Shown: positions 1 to 9,179 of the stretch, piece after piece
Numbering within the stretch: position 1 is the stretch's first letter
Layout of the letters: every line of letters begins with the position of its first letter
Assembly: GCF_001570985.1 (NCBI RefSeq)
Contig: NZ_BCSS01000031.1
Coordinates: forward strand, 1 to 41,615
Direction of reading: 5' to 3'
Source: Janibacter limosus NBRC 16128
GTDB lineage: Bacteria > Actinomycetota > Actinomycetes > Actinomycetales > Dermatophilaceae
Length of the DNA stretch: 41,615 bases
Notes under the pieces: model-generated
The model's input: the letters and a program-made list of their open reading frames with translations, nothing else
What the model was told of the DNA's origin: nothing
Database searches by the model: none
Program-made: the position numbers and the translations under genes

Positions 1-180
1 CGCGGACCGTGTGGCCACCCCCGATAACGTCGTCAACGCTAGCGATTTCCGGCCAATTCGCATCTCGACAATCCACAGGCAGTCAGCTGCCGGTCGTGAC
101 CCGCCACGAGGAGCAGGAAGAGAGGGAGCTGGAGCCCCCCTTCGCCTGAGGTGGAGCGGGCGGTGGTGCATCCCGTCGGG

Positions 181-2037
181 TCAGGGCGACTCGAGGAGGC
201 GTCGCATCCGCAGGGCGAGCTGGATCTCCAGGGCACGATCGGGGTGCTGCCAGTCGTCGCCGAGCAGGGCCGTGATGCGACCGAGCCGCTGCGAGACCGT
301 GTTGACGTGCACGTGGAGCGAGCCGGCCGCATGCCGCGGGCTGGAGCCAGCGGCGAAGTAGGCGACGAGCGTGCCCGCGAGGTCGCTGCCGCGGTCGTCG
401 TCGTAGTCGAGGACCGGTCCGAGCACGGAGAGGACATAGTCGTGCACATCAGGATCCTCGCCGACGATCAGTCCCGCGAAGCCGAGCTCGGTGGCAGCGG
501 CACCGGTGCCGGAGCGACCGAGGGCGATGAGCGCACGCACGGTGCGGGCACCCTCCTCGTGCGCTCTCGGGAGGTCGTCGATGTCGGCGAGCGGGCCACA
601 TCCGCCGACAGTGATGCGAGGGCTGCGGGTGACCCGCTCGGCCAACGACCTGGCGAGGGCATCAGGATCCTCGCCGGGGACGATGGCGACGATGGAGTCC
701 TCGTGGGTCCCCACGAGGGTGCCCTCGCCCAGGATCGTGCTGACCGTGAGGGCCAGCGCCCGCTGCTGCGTGGGGTCACCGCCACGCACGACGAGCAGGC
801 ACAGCGGGTCCCGGGGCTCGATCGCCGCCGAGCGCAGGTATCCGGTGCGGTCATCGTGGCTGCCCCGCGCGGTCAGGAGGTCGGCGAGCACACGGTTGCG
901 TGCGCTCTGCCGCGCGTCATCGGCCTGGCGTTCGAAGAGCAGCACGAGGGCCGTGACGACGGCAGCCCGCTCGACCGTGCGCTGGTCCGCGTCCTCCAGG
1001 GCGCCGGGAGCGCCGACGACGAGGGTGCCGAGCTGTTCGTGGGCGGCGATGACACCGATCGCGTGGATGCCGGCGTCCTCGACGAGGCGCCCGACCTCGT
1101 GACGGGCGCGGTCCACGATCGGATGAGCGAGGAGAGGGTCTGGGTCAGCGGCGTCGGGAGCGGCTCCGGCGATGCTGCGGCGCTCACCGGCGCTGTCGAA
1201 GAGGACCGCCCAACCACCGAGGAGGTCGACCAGGGCCTGGGTGACGTCACTGACGCCGCCACCTTCGAGGACGACCGAGGCGAAGCGGTCATGGGCCGCA
1301 GACGCCCGCTCCACCCCGATGGACTGCTGGCGCACGAGGTTGTGCGCCTCGGAGAGCGCCGCGAGGGCGTGTTCGGCATCAGCGAGCGCCCTCGTCTGCA
1401 CGATGGCGACCGCAGCGAGGGCTGCGAGGTTGCCCAGCAGCCCGATCTCGCTGTGGGAAAAGGGCCGGGGTGTGCGATTGGCGGCGAAGAGCACGCCGAC
1501 GAAGTTGGACTCGACGATCAGGGGAGTGCCGCAGATGGCGATGATCCCCTCGTCACCGACACCGTGGTCGATCTCGGAGGTGTGGCTGAAGCGTTGGTCC
1601 GCGGAGTAGTCGGCCGTCCAGTACGGCTTGTGCGTCGACGCCACGAGACCGCCGAGGCCATCGCCGAGCGAGAGGCGCAAGGACTGGAAGTCGGCGGACA
1701 CCGAGCCGTCCGTGACCCGCATGAAGGTGTCCCCGGCCTCGGGGTCGTACAGGGTCAGGTACGCCAGGTCCGTGCCCAGGAGGGTCCGGGCCCGACGGAC
1801 GATGGCCTCGAGGACGACAGCAGGACTGGACTCGGAGGCGAGCTCACGGGCGGTGTCGAGCAGCGCGGACTGGGCCGACTCCCTGCGCCGGTGGGTCTCA
1901 CGGAGTGCGCCGATCCGCAGCGCGAGGTCCTTGGCCTGCTCCGGGGCGGGAGCGTCCGCGAGCTGGGCGATCGGGACATCGGACACGAGGAGCTCCAGCA
2001 GGTGGGTGACCTGCGTCAGGGGCTCGTCGCTGGGCAT
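181..2037 (-). CDS. PucR/CdaR-type transcriptional regulator with GAF domain
   Basis: About 618 residues. A GAF-like sensor domain occupies roughly residues 50-200 (LTLYDPEAGDTFMRVTDGS, then GDGLGG and CGTPLIV). A long middle region follows, and the C-terminus ends in a PucR-type helix-turn-helix (HVHVNTVSQRLGRI, then LALRMRRLL). Such proteins are usually activators or repressors of nearby catabolic genes and bind a small ligand through the sensor part. The gene follows the hydroxybutyrate dehydrogenase on the same strand, only about 20 bases after its stop, so the two are probably cotranscribed. I chose the ATG at 2037 because AGGA sits 8 bases upstream; in-frame ATGs at 2055 and 2046 have no good ribosome site. 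The ligand is inferred from context to be 3-hydroxybutyrate or a derivative; the sequence does not prove this. Confidence 0.85.
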   Translation of the reverse strand: MPSDEPLTQVTHLLELLVSDVPIAQLADAPAPEQAKDLALRIGALRETHRRRESAQSALLDTARELASESSPAVVLEAIVRRARTLLGTDLAYLTLYDPEAGDTFMRVTDGSVSADFQSLRLSLGDGLGGLVASTHKPYWTADYSADQRFSHTSEIDHGVGDEGIIAICGTPLIVESNFVGVLFAANRTPRPFSHSEIGLLGNLAALAAVAIVQTRALADAEHALAALSEAHNLVRQQSIGVERASAAHDRFASVVLEGGGVSDVTQALVDLLGGWAVLFDSAGERRSIAGAAPDAADPDPLLAHPIVDRARHEVGRLVEDAGIHAIGVIAAHEQLGTLVVGAPGALEDADQRTVERAAVVTALVLLFERQADDARQSARNRVLADLLTARGSHDDRTGYLRSAAIEPRDPLCLLVVRGGDPTQQRALALTVSTILGEGTLVGTHEDSIVAIVPGEDPDALARSLAERVTRSPRITVGGCGPLADIDDLPRAHEEGARTVRALIALGRSGTGAAATELGFAGLIVGEDPDVHDYVLSVLGPVLDYDDDRGSDLAGTLVAYFAAGSSPRHAAGSLHVHVNTVSQRLGRITALLGDDWQHPDRALEIQLALRMRRLLESP

Positions 2038-2061
2038 GCTCTGCATCCTAGGCATGAGTGA

Positions 2062-2841
2062 TCAGTGGGCGGTCCAGCCGCCGTCCAGGGGTAGAGATGC
2101 TCCCGTGATGCTCGTCGCTGCAGTGGAGCAGAGGAAGAGCGCCATCGCCGCGACCTCGTCCACCTCGACGAGACGCTTCACGGCCACCGGGGCGAGCATG
2201 ATCTGCTCGAGCACCTCCGACTCCGGGATGCCGTGGGTGCGGGCCTGGTCGGCGATCTGCTTCTCCACCAAGGGGGTGCGCACATAGGCCGGGTTGAGGC
2301 AGTTGCTCGTCACGCCGTGCTCGGCGCCCTCGAGAGCGACGACCTTGCTCAGACCCTCGAGGCCATGCTTGGCCGACACGTACGCGGACTTGAAGGCGCT
2401 GGCTCGTAGCCCGTGCACGCTGGAGATGTTGACGATGCGACCCCAGCCCTGCTCGTACATGTGCGGCAGGTTGGCCCGGATGAGCCTGAAGGGCGACTGG
2501 AGCATCAACCGCTGGATGAGGTCGAATCTTTCGACAGGGAACTCGTGGACCGGGCTGACGTGCTGGACCCCGGCATTGTTGACCAGGACATCCACCCCGC
2601 CGGGCAGGTCGGCGATGGCGTCGAGGTCGGCAAGATCGGCCGCGCAGGGCTCAACGGCGAGGCCGGACAGCTCGTCGACGAGGTGGGTCAGGCCCCCTTC
2701 GTCGAGGTCGACAGCCGTGACGCGGGCGCCGGCGGAGGCGAAGGTCGCCACGCAGGCAGCGCCGATGCCGCTCGCGGCGCCGGTCACCATCACGTGGCGG
2801 CCGGTGAGGTCGGGGGCGAGAGCGATGTCGGAGTGCGTCAT
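2062..2841 (-). CDS. bdhA: 3-hydroxybutyrate dehydrogenase, short-chain dehydrogenase family
   Basis: A 259-residue classical SDR enzyme. The cofactor motif TGAASGIG is near the N-terminus, NNAG follows in the middle, and the catalytic Tyr-Lys pair is in YVSAKHG, preceded by NISSVHG. The segment after the active site (EGLSKVVALEGAEHGVTSNCLNPAYVRTPL, shown here in part as AEHGVTSNCLNPAYVRTPL) is typical of D-3-hydroxybutyrate dehydrogenases, which oxidise D-3-hydroxybutyrate to acetoacetate with NAD. The C-terminus (LPLDGGWTAH) is also characteristic. The divergent neighbour is a GntP-family permease and the downstream gene is a PucR-type regulator, which fits uptake and oxidation of 3-hydroxybutyrate. 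The ATG at 2841 is preferred; a TTG at 2850 is possible. Other SDR substrates cannot be excluded. Confidence 0.85.
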   Translation of the reverse strand: MTHSDIALAPDLTGRHVMVTGAASGIGAACVATFASAGARVTAVDLDEGGLTHLVDELSGLAVEPCAADLADLDAIADLPGGVDVLVNNAGVQHVSPVHEFPVERFDLIQRLMLQSPFRLIRANLPHMYEQGWGRIVNISSVHGLRASAFKSAYVSAKHGLEGLSKVVALEGAEHGVTSNCLNPAYVRTPLVEKQIADQARTHGIPESEVLEQIMLAPVAVKRLVEVDEVAAMALFLCSTAATSITGASLPLDGGWTAH

Positions 2842-2885
2842 GACGAGCAAGGTATGAGGCGCGTCGAGCTCGGAGCATGGGCGTA

Positions 2886-2916
2886 GCGCACATGATTGTG
2901 TGTGGATGATGTGTGC
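2886..2916. promoter_or_regulatory. Imperfect dyad in the bdhA-permease divergent spacer
   Basis: Arms GCGCACAT (2886-2893) and ATGTGTGC (2909-2916) are inverted copies with one mismatch, separated by 15 bases. They lie in the 177-base region between the two divergent starts, close to the bdhA side. This is a candidate binding site for the local PucR-type regulator; the link is inference. Confidence 0.35.
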
Positions 2917-2930
2917 TCACGCCCACGGTT

Positions 2931-2955
2931 CGATGGTTCGGCAGTGCAACCATCG
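2931..2955. promoter_or_regulatory. Perfect 8-bp dyad in the bdhA-permease divergent spacer
   Basis: CGATGGTT (2931-2938) and AACCATCG (2948-2955) form a perfect inverted repeat with a 9-base spacer, upstream of the permease. It could be a second operator or an RNA stem in the permease leader. Confidence 0.35.
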
Positions 2956-3018
2956 GTGACGCCACACCGGCGTCGGAAGGGTCGACGTCGCCCCTGAAAT
3001 CGAAAGTAGGAGACACCG

Positions 3019-4494
3019 ATGTCCCTTGGACTCATCGGCATCATCCTGTCGCTCGGCCTGCTCATGTACCTGGCCTACCGCGGCATCAACGTGCTGATCC
3101 TCGCCCCACTGCTCGCCCTCCTGGCGACCCTCATGGCCGGTGGGCCGTTGTTGGCCACCTACACCCAGGTCTTCATGCCGGCCCTGGGGAAGTACGCCAT
3201 GACGTACTTCCCGCTCTTCCTCCTCGGAGCGATCTTCGGCAAGGTGATGGACGTCAGCGGTTCGGCCAAGGCGATCGCTGACTTCATCGTCGACAAGATC
3301 GGTGCCCAGCGCGCGATCCTCGCGATCGTGCTCGCCTGCGGCATCCTCACCTACGGCGGTGTCTCGCTCTTCGTCGTGGCCTTCGCCGTCTTCCCGATCG
3401 CGGCCGCCCTCTTCAAGGAGTCGGGCATCCCCAAGCGGCTCATCCCGGCGACGATCGCCCTGGGCTCCTTCACCTTCACCATGACGGCGCTGCCCGGCAC
3501 GCCCGCGATCCAGAACGCGATCCCGTCGCCGTACTTCGGCACCAACGCCTTCGCCGCACCCGGCCTGGGCCTGATCGCCGGTCTGATCATGTTCGGCGGC
3601 GGCGTCGCCTACCTCAACCACCGCTCGAGCAAGCTCGTCGCGGCCGGGGAGGTCTACGAACCGCCGGTGATGAAGGGCAGTGGCTTCTTCGGGCGCGGCA
3701 AGAAGGACAAGGACCTCGCGGCAAAGGGTGAGGCGCCGGTCGCGGCGACGATCGAGTCCTCCGCGGCCGACGATCACATCATGGAGCGACCGACGGTCCC
3801 GTGGGCCCTGGCCTTCCTCCCGATCGTCGTCGTCATCGCGCTCAACTACGCGCTCGTCAACTGGATCTTCCCCAGCATGGACTTCGACTACCTCAAGCAG
3901 GACGCCTACGGCTCGGTCGGCATCGACGACGTCGCCGGCATCTGGGGCATCATCGTCGCGCTGGTGGCCTCGATCGCCATCGTCCTGGCGGCCAACTGGA
4001 CTCGTATCGGCGACGTCAAGGGCGCCGTCAACGAGGGCACCATGGGCTCGCTCCTGCCGATCTTCAACACCGCCTCCGAGGTCGGGTACGGAGCGGTCAT
4101 CGCCTCGCTGGCAGCCTTCACGACGATCAAGGACGCGGTCCTGGGCGTCTCGGGCAACCCGCTCGTCTCACTGGCCCTGTCGGTCAACGTCCTCGCGGGC
4201 ATCACCGGCTCGGCGTCCGGCGGCATGAGCATCGCGCTCGAGGCGCTCGGCACCCAGTTCAAGGAGATGGCGATGTCCCAGGGCATCTCCCTCGAGCTGG
4301 TCCACCGCGTCACGGCGATCTCCTCCGGTGGCTTCGACGCCCTGCCGCACAACGGCGCCGTCATCACCCTGCTCGCCATCTGCGGCCTGAGCCACCGGCA
4401 GTCCTACAAGGACATCGCGGTCGTCGCGATCCTCGTCCCGGTCCTGTCGCTGGTCGCCATCATCGTGCTCGGGTCGATCTTCGGCAGCTTCTGA
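3019..4494 (+). CDS. GntP family permease, probably for 3-hydroxybutyrate
   Basis: A 491-residue polytopic membrane protein with about 11-12 hydrophobic helices. The N-terminus (SLGLIGIILSLGLLMYLAYR) and the TALPGTPAIQNAIPS, GSASGGMSIALEALG and SSGGFDALPHNGAVITLL segments are typical of the GntP/gluconate:H+ symporter family and its close hydroxybutyrate-permease relatives. A charged insert near residues 210-265 (rich in K, D, E) is a probable cytoplasmic loop. A clear ribosome site (AGGAG, 3009-3013) precedes the ATG. The gene is divergent from 3-hydroxybutyrate dehydrogenase, so a hydroxy-acid substrate is more likely than gluconate; no gluconate kinase is present. A strong hairpin terminator follows at 4534. 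Confidence 0.88.
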   Translation: MSLGLIGIILSLGLLMYLAYRGINVLILAPLLALLATLMAGGPLLATYTQVFMPALGKYAMTYFPLFLLGAIFGKVMDVSGSAKAIADFIVDKIGAQRAILAIVLACGILTYGGVSLFVVAFAVFPIAAALFKESGIPKRLIPATIALGSFTFTMTALPGTPAIQNAIPSPYFGTNAFAAPGLGLIAGLIMFGGGVAYLNHRSSKLVAAGEVYEPPVMKGSGFFGRGKKDKDLAAKGEAPVAATIESSAADDHIMERPTVPWALAFLPIVVVIALNYALVNWIFPSMDFDYLKQDAYGSVGIDDVAGIWGIIVALVASIAIVLAANWTRIGDVKGAVNEGTMGSLLPIFNTASEVGYGAVIASLAAFTTIKDAVLGVSGNPLVSLALSVNVLAGITGSASGGMSIALEALGTQFKEMAMSQGISLELVHRVTAISSGGFDALPHNGAVITLLAICGLSHRQSYKDIAVVAILVPVLSLVAIIVLGSIFGSF

Positions 4495-4533
4495 CCGAGC
4501 GCGCCACACGGGCACGTCGTCGCCCATGACGAA

Positions 4534-4569
4534 GGGAGGCCCCCACCGGTGATCCGGTGGGGGCCTCCC
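4534..4569. terminator. Bidirectional hairpin terminator
   Basis: A perfect 16-bp stem (arms 4534-4549 and 4554-4569) with a 4-base loop lies between the convergent permease and MurA-like genes. There is no T-tract, as is usual in actinobacteria. It can serve both strands. Confidence 0.8.
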
Positions 4570-4591
4570 GCGCTCGTGCGTGGCGTTAGGG

Positions 4592-6133
4592 TCAGCCGAT
4601 GTCACGGAAGGGCTGCACGCTGGCACCCAGCGCGTTGAGACGCTCGGCGAGGTCCTCGTAGCCGCGGTGGATGACGTAGACATTGCGCAGGTAGGACGTG
4701 CCCGGCGCGGCGAGCATCGCCAGCAGGACGACCACGCCGGGGCGCAGCGCCGGCGGGCAGGTGACCTCGTTGGCGCGCCAACGGTTTGGGCCCTCGACGA
4801 GGACCCGGTGCGGGTCCAAGAGCGTCACCTTGCCGCCGATCTTGTTGAGCTCGGTGAGGTAGATGGCGCGGTTGTCGTAGACCCAGTCGTGGATCGTCGT
4901 GGTGCCCTCGGCACACGCGGCGATGAGCGCGAAGAAGGGCAGGTTGTCGATGTTGAGACCCGGGAAGGGCATCGGGTGGATCTTGTCGATCGGTGCCTTG
5001 AGCGGGCCGGGGTGCGTCGTGATGTCGACGAGCCGGGTGCGGCCGTTGTCGGCGAGGTACTCCTCGGACAGCGAGTACTGCATGCCCATGCCCGACAGGG
5101 TGGCGAGCTCGATCTCGAGGAACTCGATGGGCGAACGGCGGATCGTGATCTCGGACTTGGTGACCACCGCGGCGGCGATGAGGCTCATCGCCTCGATCGG
5201 GTCCTCGCTGGGGGAGTACTCGACGTCGACGTCGATGTCCTTCTTGCCCGTGATGACGAGGGTGGTGGTCCCGATGCCCTCGACGCCCACGCCGAGCTTC
5301 TCGAGGAAGAAGCACAAGTCCTGGACCATGTAGTTGGGCGAGGCATTGCGGATGGTCGTGCGGCCAGGGTGACGGGCAGCGGCCATCAGTGCATTCTCGG
5401 TGACGGTGTCGCCGCGCTCGGTCAGGATGATGGCCTTGTCCGAGTCGACCACGCCGCTGGCGGTGGCCTCGTAGGAGCCCTGGGTGGCCTCGACGTCGAG
5501 CCCGAAGTGGGTCAGTGAGGTCATGTGCGGCTCGACCGTCCGCGTGCCGAGGTCGCAACCGCCGGCGTACGGCAGGCTGAACTGGTCGAACTCGTGCAGC
5601 AGCGGGCCGAGGAACATGATGACCGTGCGGGTGCGGCGGGCCGCCTCCTCGTCCATCGTGTCCAGGCTCAGGCGCGCCGGCGGCGTGATCTCCAGGTCGG
5701 AGCTGCCCGGCAGCCAGCGGGTCTGCACGCCGATGGAGTTGAGCACCTCGAGGATGCGGTTGACCTCCTCGATGCGAGCGAGGCTGCGCAGCGTCGTCGT
5801 GCCCTTGTTGAGCAGCGAGGCACAGAGCAAGGCGACGGCGGCGTTCTTGCTCGTCTTGACGTCGATGGCGCCGGACAGCTGTCGGCCGCCCTCGATCTTG
5901 AGGTGGACGGCGCCACTGCTGGGGGTGCGGGTGAGGGCCACGAGCTCGGTGTCCAGTGCCTCACTGATCCGGGCGAGGTTGTCGAGGGTCAGGTTCTGAC
6001 CTCCGGCCTCGATCCGGGCGACAGCGCTCTGGCTGGTCTCGAGCTTGGTGGCGAGATCGGACTGGGACAGGCCGGCGCGGTTGCGCGCTTCCTTGATCGT
6101 GGTGCCGATCCGGGCGAGATAGTCATCAGACAT
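4592..6133 (-). CDS. XRE helix-turn-helix fused to MurA-like enolpyruvyl transferase
   Basis: A 513-residue protein. Residues 5-62 are an XRE/Cro-type DNA-binding domain (IKEARNRAGLSQSDLATKL, then SQSAVARIEAG). Residues 75-513 are a full UDP-N-acetylglucosamine 1-carboxyvinyltransferase (EPT) fold, which in MurA transfers enolpyruvate from PEP to UDP-GlcNAc. By comparison with E. coli MurA, the key residues are present: Lys96-Asn97 (Lys22-Asn23), Cys193 in GGCDLGTR (Cys115), Arg198 (Arg120), Asp396 (Asp305) and Arg464 (Arg397). The C-terminal VIHRGYEDLAERL also matches. The domain fusion recurs in actinobacterial MurA paralogues as far as I recall. It could be a working enzyme that also regulates, or a regulator that senses a sugar nucleotide. 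The ATG at 6133 starts directly before the HTH; upstream in-frame codons look non-coding. A CATATATG palindrome lies at 6150-6157. Confidence 0.88.
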   Translation of the reverse strand: MSDDYLARIGTTIKEARNRAGLSQSDLATKLETSQSAVARIEAGGQNLTLDNLARISEALDTELVALTRTPSSGAVHLKIEGGRQLSGAIDVKTSKNAAVALLCASLLNKGTTTLRSLARIEEVNRILEVLNSIGVQTRWLPGSSDLEITPPARLSLDTMDEEAARRTRTVIMFLGPLLHEFDQFSLPYAGGCDLGTRTVEPHMTSLTHFGLDVEATQGSYEATASGVVDSDKAIILTERGDTVTENALMAAARHPGRTTIRNASPNYMVQDLCFFLEKLGVGVEGIGTTTLVITGKKDIDVDVEYSPSEDPIEAMSLIAAAVVTKSEITIRRSPIEFLEIELATLSGMGMQYSLSEEYLADNGRTRLVDITTHPGPLKAPIDKIHPMPFPGLNIDNLPFFALIAACAEGTTTIHDWVYDNRAIYLTELNKIGGKVTLLDPHRVLVEGPNRWRANEVTCPPALRPGVVVLLAMLAAPGTSYLRNVYVIHRGYEDLAERLNALGASVQPFRDIG

Positions 6134-6209
6134 GTCACCCAAGGTAACCCATATATGAGATAGATGCAGATCCTCTGGCGTCTGCGTGTCGAGGGGCACG
6201 ATGCATCCC

Positions 6210-7448
6210 TCAGTCGTCGGGGTGCGCCGCGAAGGCCTCGGCGATCAGCGGCGCGACGATCTCACGCTGCCAGGGACGCACTCCGAGCGCCGCCAAGGAC
6301 TCGGCGAAGGCCTCGGGGGAGATCTGCGCCGGCGGTGTCCAGATGACCCGACGAAGGGGGTCGGGCGAGCAGACGTTCTCGATCGGGATCGTGTGCTCCT
6401 GGGCAAAGACGCCCAGCCGCTCACGGGTGTCCGACAACCGCTCGGCGGCCACCGGGTCACGGTTGACCCATGAGCGCTGCGGGGGCGGACCGTCGGACTT
6501 GACGGACGCCGGGGGCAGGTCGTCGTCGGGCAGGGCGCGAGCGCGCGAGACGGCCTCCAGCCAGGCGCGCTGGCTGCGCTGGATGGCGCGGTGGCCGCGC
6601 GGCAGGTCGCCGGGGGAGTCGGGATTGGCGAGCGCGATCTCGACCAGTGCGGTGTCGGGGATGACCCGACCCGGCGAGGTGTCGCGGTCGCGGGCGATGC
6701 GGTCGCGCTCGTACCAGAGCTCACGGACCGTCGCGAGGACACGGGGCTGGCGGATCTTGTGCAGGCCCGAGGTGCGCCGCCAAGGGTCCTCCTTGACCGC
6801 AGGGCTCCAGGTGAGCAGGGACTCGAACTCCTGGCGAGCCCACTCGCTCTTGCCCTGGGCAGCCAGATCGATGCCCATGAGGTTGCGCACCTCGGTGAGC
6901 ACCTCGACGTCGAGCGCGGCATACCGCAGCCACGGCTCGGGCAGTGGCCGGGTCGACCAGTCGACGGCCGAGTGCTCCTTGGCCAGGCTGATCCCCAGGT
7001 AGTTCTCGATGACGGCCGCCAGGCCGACGCGAGGCAGTCCGAGCAGCCGGGCGGCGAGCTCGGTGTCGAAGATCTGACGGGGCCGCAGCCCCACCTCCGC
7101 CAGGCAGGAGAGGTCCTGGGTGGCCGCGTGCAGGATCCACTCGCCGGTTCCGATGGCGCGGTCCAGTGGGGACATGTCCGGCAGGTAGACCGGATCGAGG
7201 AGCCAGGTGCCCGCGCCCTCGCGCCGCACCTGCACCAGGTAGGCAGCCTGCCCGTAGCGGTAGCCGGAGGCCCGCTCTGCGTCGATGGCGACCGGGCCGA
7301 AGCCTGCGGCGATCGCGGCTGCGCAGTCGTCGAGCTCGGACTCCTGGGTGATGACCGGAGGGACGCCCTCCGCGGGTTCGGTCAGGACCGGGAGCGGTGC
7401 GCTCTCGACCTCGACCTCGACCTCGTCGTTGTCGTGCTCGTCGCTCAC
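6210..7448 (-). CDS. rnd: Ribonuclease D-like 3'-5' exonuclease with HRDC domain
   Basis: A 412-residue DEDD-family exonuclease. The exonuclease motifs are visible: Asp56/Glu58 in VAIDAERASG, Asp112 in HAATQDLSCL, and Tyr176/Asp180 in YAALDVEVL. The C-terminal half carries an HRDC-type helical region (residues about 210-300, RELWYERDRIARDRDTSPGR) and a further actinobacterial extension. RNase D trims the 3' ends of tRNAs and other stable RNAs. The N-terminus has an acidic, low-complexity stretch (DNDEVEVEVE). The GTG start at 7448 overlaps the stop of the upstream DUF3000 gene in a GTGA junction, so translation is probably coupled. Confidence 0.88.
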   Translation of the reverse strand: MSDEHDNDEVEVEVESAPLPVLTEPAEGVPPVITQESELDDCAAAIAAGFGPVAIDAERASGYRYGQAAYLVQVRREGAGTWLLDPVYLPDMSPLDRAIGTGEWILHAATQDLSCLAEVGLRPRQIFDTELAARLLGLPRVGLAAVIENYLGISLAKEHSAVDWSTRPLPEPWLRYAALDVEVLTEVRNLMGIDLAAQGKSEWARQEFESLLTWSPAVKEDPWRRTSGLHKIRQPRVLATVRELWYERDRIARDRDTSPGRVIPDTALVEIALANPDSPGDLPRGHRAIQRSQRAWLEAVSRARALPDDDLPPASVKSDGPPPQRSWVNRDPVAAERLSDTRERLGVFAQEHTIPIENVCSPDPLRRVIWTPPAQISPEAFAESLAALGVRPWQREIVAPLIAEAFAAHPDD

Positions 7449-8026
7449 CGGCGCCGACCCGGGAGGGCGACGACACCTGACGGGAGCGGCGGCAGACCGC
7501 CCACCGTGCCCAGCATGTCCACCCATGCCTCGAGGTGGCGACCGATCGACGAGTCGGTGGGGCTCCACGAGGCGCGGATCTCCATCTCGACCTCGGGCTC
7601 GCGTGCCTCCAGGTCGGCGAAGGCCTCCGAGACGACATGGGTGACGGTGCCGGCGAGGTTGACCGGCTCGATGCCGTGGGCCTCGAGCGCGTCGGTCAGC
7701 CAGGACCAACCCACGGCCCCGAGCATCGGGTCGCCCGCGACCTCTGCCTCGAGCTCGGCTCGGGAAAAGGTGACGACGCGCCACGCGCTGCCCCACGGCT
7801 CGGGCTCGTCGGGGTCGTGCAGCAGGACGAAGCGCCCAGTTGCCAGGTCCTCGTCGTCGGCAGGGTCGACGATGTCCGCTGTCATGGCCACGGCGTGCGG
7901 AGCCAAGCGGGTCGGGGCGGGGACCTCGGTCAGTCGGACCTCGGGTCGCAGGCGTGCCGCGTGCAGGGTGCGCAGCGCGTGCGCGAAGTCCGGGGACTGC
8001 ACGTCGGAGATCTGTCGGGTGGCCAC
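7445..8026 (-). CDS. DUF3000 family protein
   Basis: A 193-residue soluble protein that matches the actinobacterial DUF3000 family (FVLLHDPDEPEPWGSAWRVV in the middle, then GWSWLTDALEAHG and TVTHVVSEAFADL). No catalytic motif is recognised. It is a frequent partner of RNase D and hemE in actinobacteria, and here it overlaps RNase D by 4 bases (GTGA) and is divergent from hemE, 103 bases away. The GTG at 8026 begins the ATRQISDVQSPDFAHALR segment. Function unknown. Confidence 0.82.
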   Translation of the reverse strand: MATRQISDVQSPDFAHALRTLHAARLRPEVRLTEVPAPTRLAPHAVAMTADIVDPADDEDLATGRFVLLHDPDEPEPWGSAWRVVTFSRAELEAEVAGDPMLGAVGWSWLTDALEAHGIEPVNLAGTVTHVVSEAFADLEAREPEVEMEIRASWSPTDSSIGRHLEAWVDMLGTVGGLPPLPSGVVALPGRRR

Positions 8027-8129
8027 CCAGCGAGAGTAGGTCTCAGGATGCTGCAGACGCGGGAGGGCACGCCGTGGCGAGGGCAGGACACCAGAGAGTC
8101 TGCGGTGGCCTGCATGGGAGGATGCGGCC

Positions 8130-9173
8130 GTGACGAACTCAGCCGATCCTTCCGACAGTCCCCTGGTCCGCGCGGCCCGTGGGGAGTCCGTCTCGCACAC
8201 CCCGGTGTGGTTCATGCGCCAAGCCGGGCGCTCCCTGCCCGAGTACCGCGAGCTGCGCCGCGGGACCGACATGCTCCAGGCCTGCCGCACTCCCGATCTC
8301 GTCACCGAGATCACCCTGCAGCCCGTGCGCCGCCACCGGGTCGACGCAGCGATCTTCTTCTCAGACATCGTCGTGCCTCTCGAGGCCACCGGCATCGAGA
8401 TCGACATCGAGCCCGGCGTCGGACCGGTCCTGGACGACCCCTTCGAGTCACGAGCGGACCTCGATCGCATCCCCGAGATGACGCCCGACATGATCCCCGA
8501 CATCGCGGAGTCCGTCCGGCGCACCGTCCTGGAACTGGGGTCGACCCCGCTCGTCGGCTTCGCCGGCGCCCCCTTCACCCTCGCGTCGTACTTGATCGAG
8601 GGCGGACCGAGCAAGAACCACGAGCTGACCAAGTCCCTCATGCACGGCGATCCGCAGCTGTGGAACGACCTGTGCGAGCGCCTGACGCAGATCTCCGCGG
8701 CCTTCCTCAAGGTCCAGGTCGAGGCCGGCGCCAGCGCGGTCCAGCTCTTCGACTCGTGGGCCGGCTTCCTCTCGCGGGCCGACTACCGCAAGTACGTCCT
8801 TCCGCACAGCAAGGCGACCCTCGCAGCGCTCGCCGACTCGGGTGTCCCGCGCATCCACTTCGGCGTCGGCACCGGTGAGCTGCTCCCCGACATGGCCTCC
8901 GCCGGCACCGAGGTCATCGGTGTCGACTACCGGGTCAACCTCGCCGACGCCATCGAGCGGGTCGGCGGCAACCAGCCGGTCCAGGGCAACCTGGACCCGG
9001 CGCTGCTCTTCGCCCCGTGGGAGGTCGTCGAGCGCGAGGTCCGCCGCATCCTCCAGGAAGGGCGCGCCGCACCCGGCCACATCTTCAACCTCGGCCACGG
9101 CGTCCTGCCGGACACCGACCCCGTGGTCCTCACCCGAGTCGTCGAGCTGGTCCACGAGGTCAGCGCCCGCTGA
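8130..9173 (+). CDS. hemE: Uroporphyrinogen III decarboxylase
   Basis: A 347-residue enzyme that decarboxylates the four acetate side chains of uroporphyrinogen III to give coproporphyrinogen III. The signature [19 protein letters not shown] segment at the N-terminus, [30 protein letters not shown] and the C-terminal [13 protein letters not shown] are all characteristic. The start is GTG, with GGGAGGA (8116-8122) as ribosome site. It heads the haem genes of this window; cgoX and chdC follow on the same strand after a DUF4349 gene on the other strand. Confidence 0.97.
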   Translation: MTNSADPSDSPLVRAARGESVSHTPVWFMRQAGRSLPEYRELRRGTDMLQACRTPDLVTEITLQPVRRHRVDAAIFFSDIVVPLEATGIEIDIEPGVGPVLDDPFESRADLDRIPEMTPDMIPDIAESVRRTVLELGSTPLVGFAGAPFTLASYLIEGGPSKNHELTKSLMHGDPQLWNDLCERLTQISAAFLKVQVEAGASAVQLFDSWAGFLSRADYRKYVLPHSKATLAALADSGVPRIHFGVGTGELLPDMASAGTEVIGVDYRVNLADAIERVGGNQPVQGNLDPALLFAPWEVVEREVRRILQEGRAAPGHIFNLGHGVLPDTDPVVLTRVVELVHEVSAR

Positions 9174-9179
9174 CGCTAC

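Noticed and set aside
11-361. An open frame at the left edge, ahead of the PucR-type gene.
   Set aside because: It has no homology that I recognise, an improbable Arg-rich composition, and overlaps the regulator's C-terminus.
151-2061. A 636-codon open frame antisense to the PucR-type regulator, and similar long antisense frames (for example 20668-22569 and 36389-38401, minus strand).
   Set aside because: They are rich in Arg, Gly and Asp, lack domain matches, and mirror genuine genes. High GC makes long shadow frames common.
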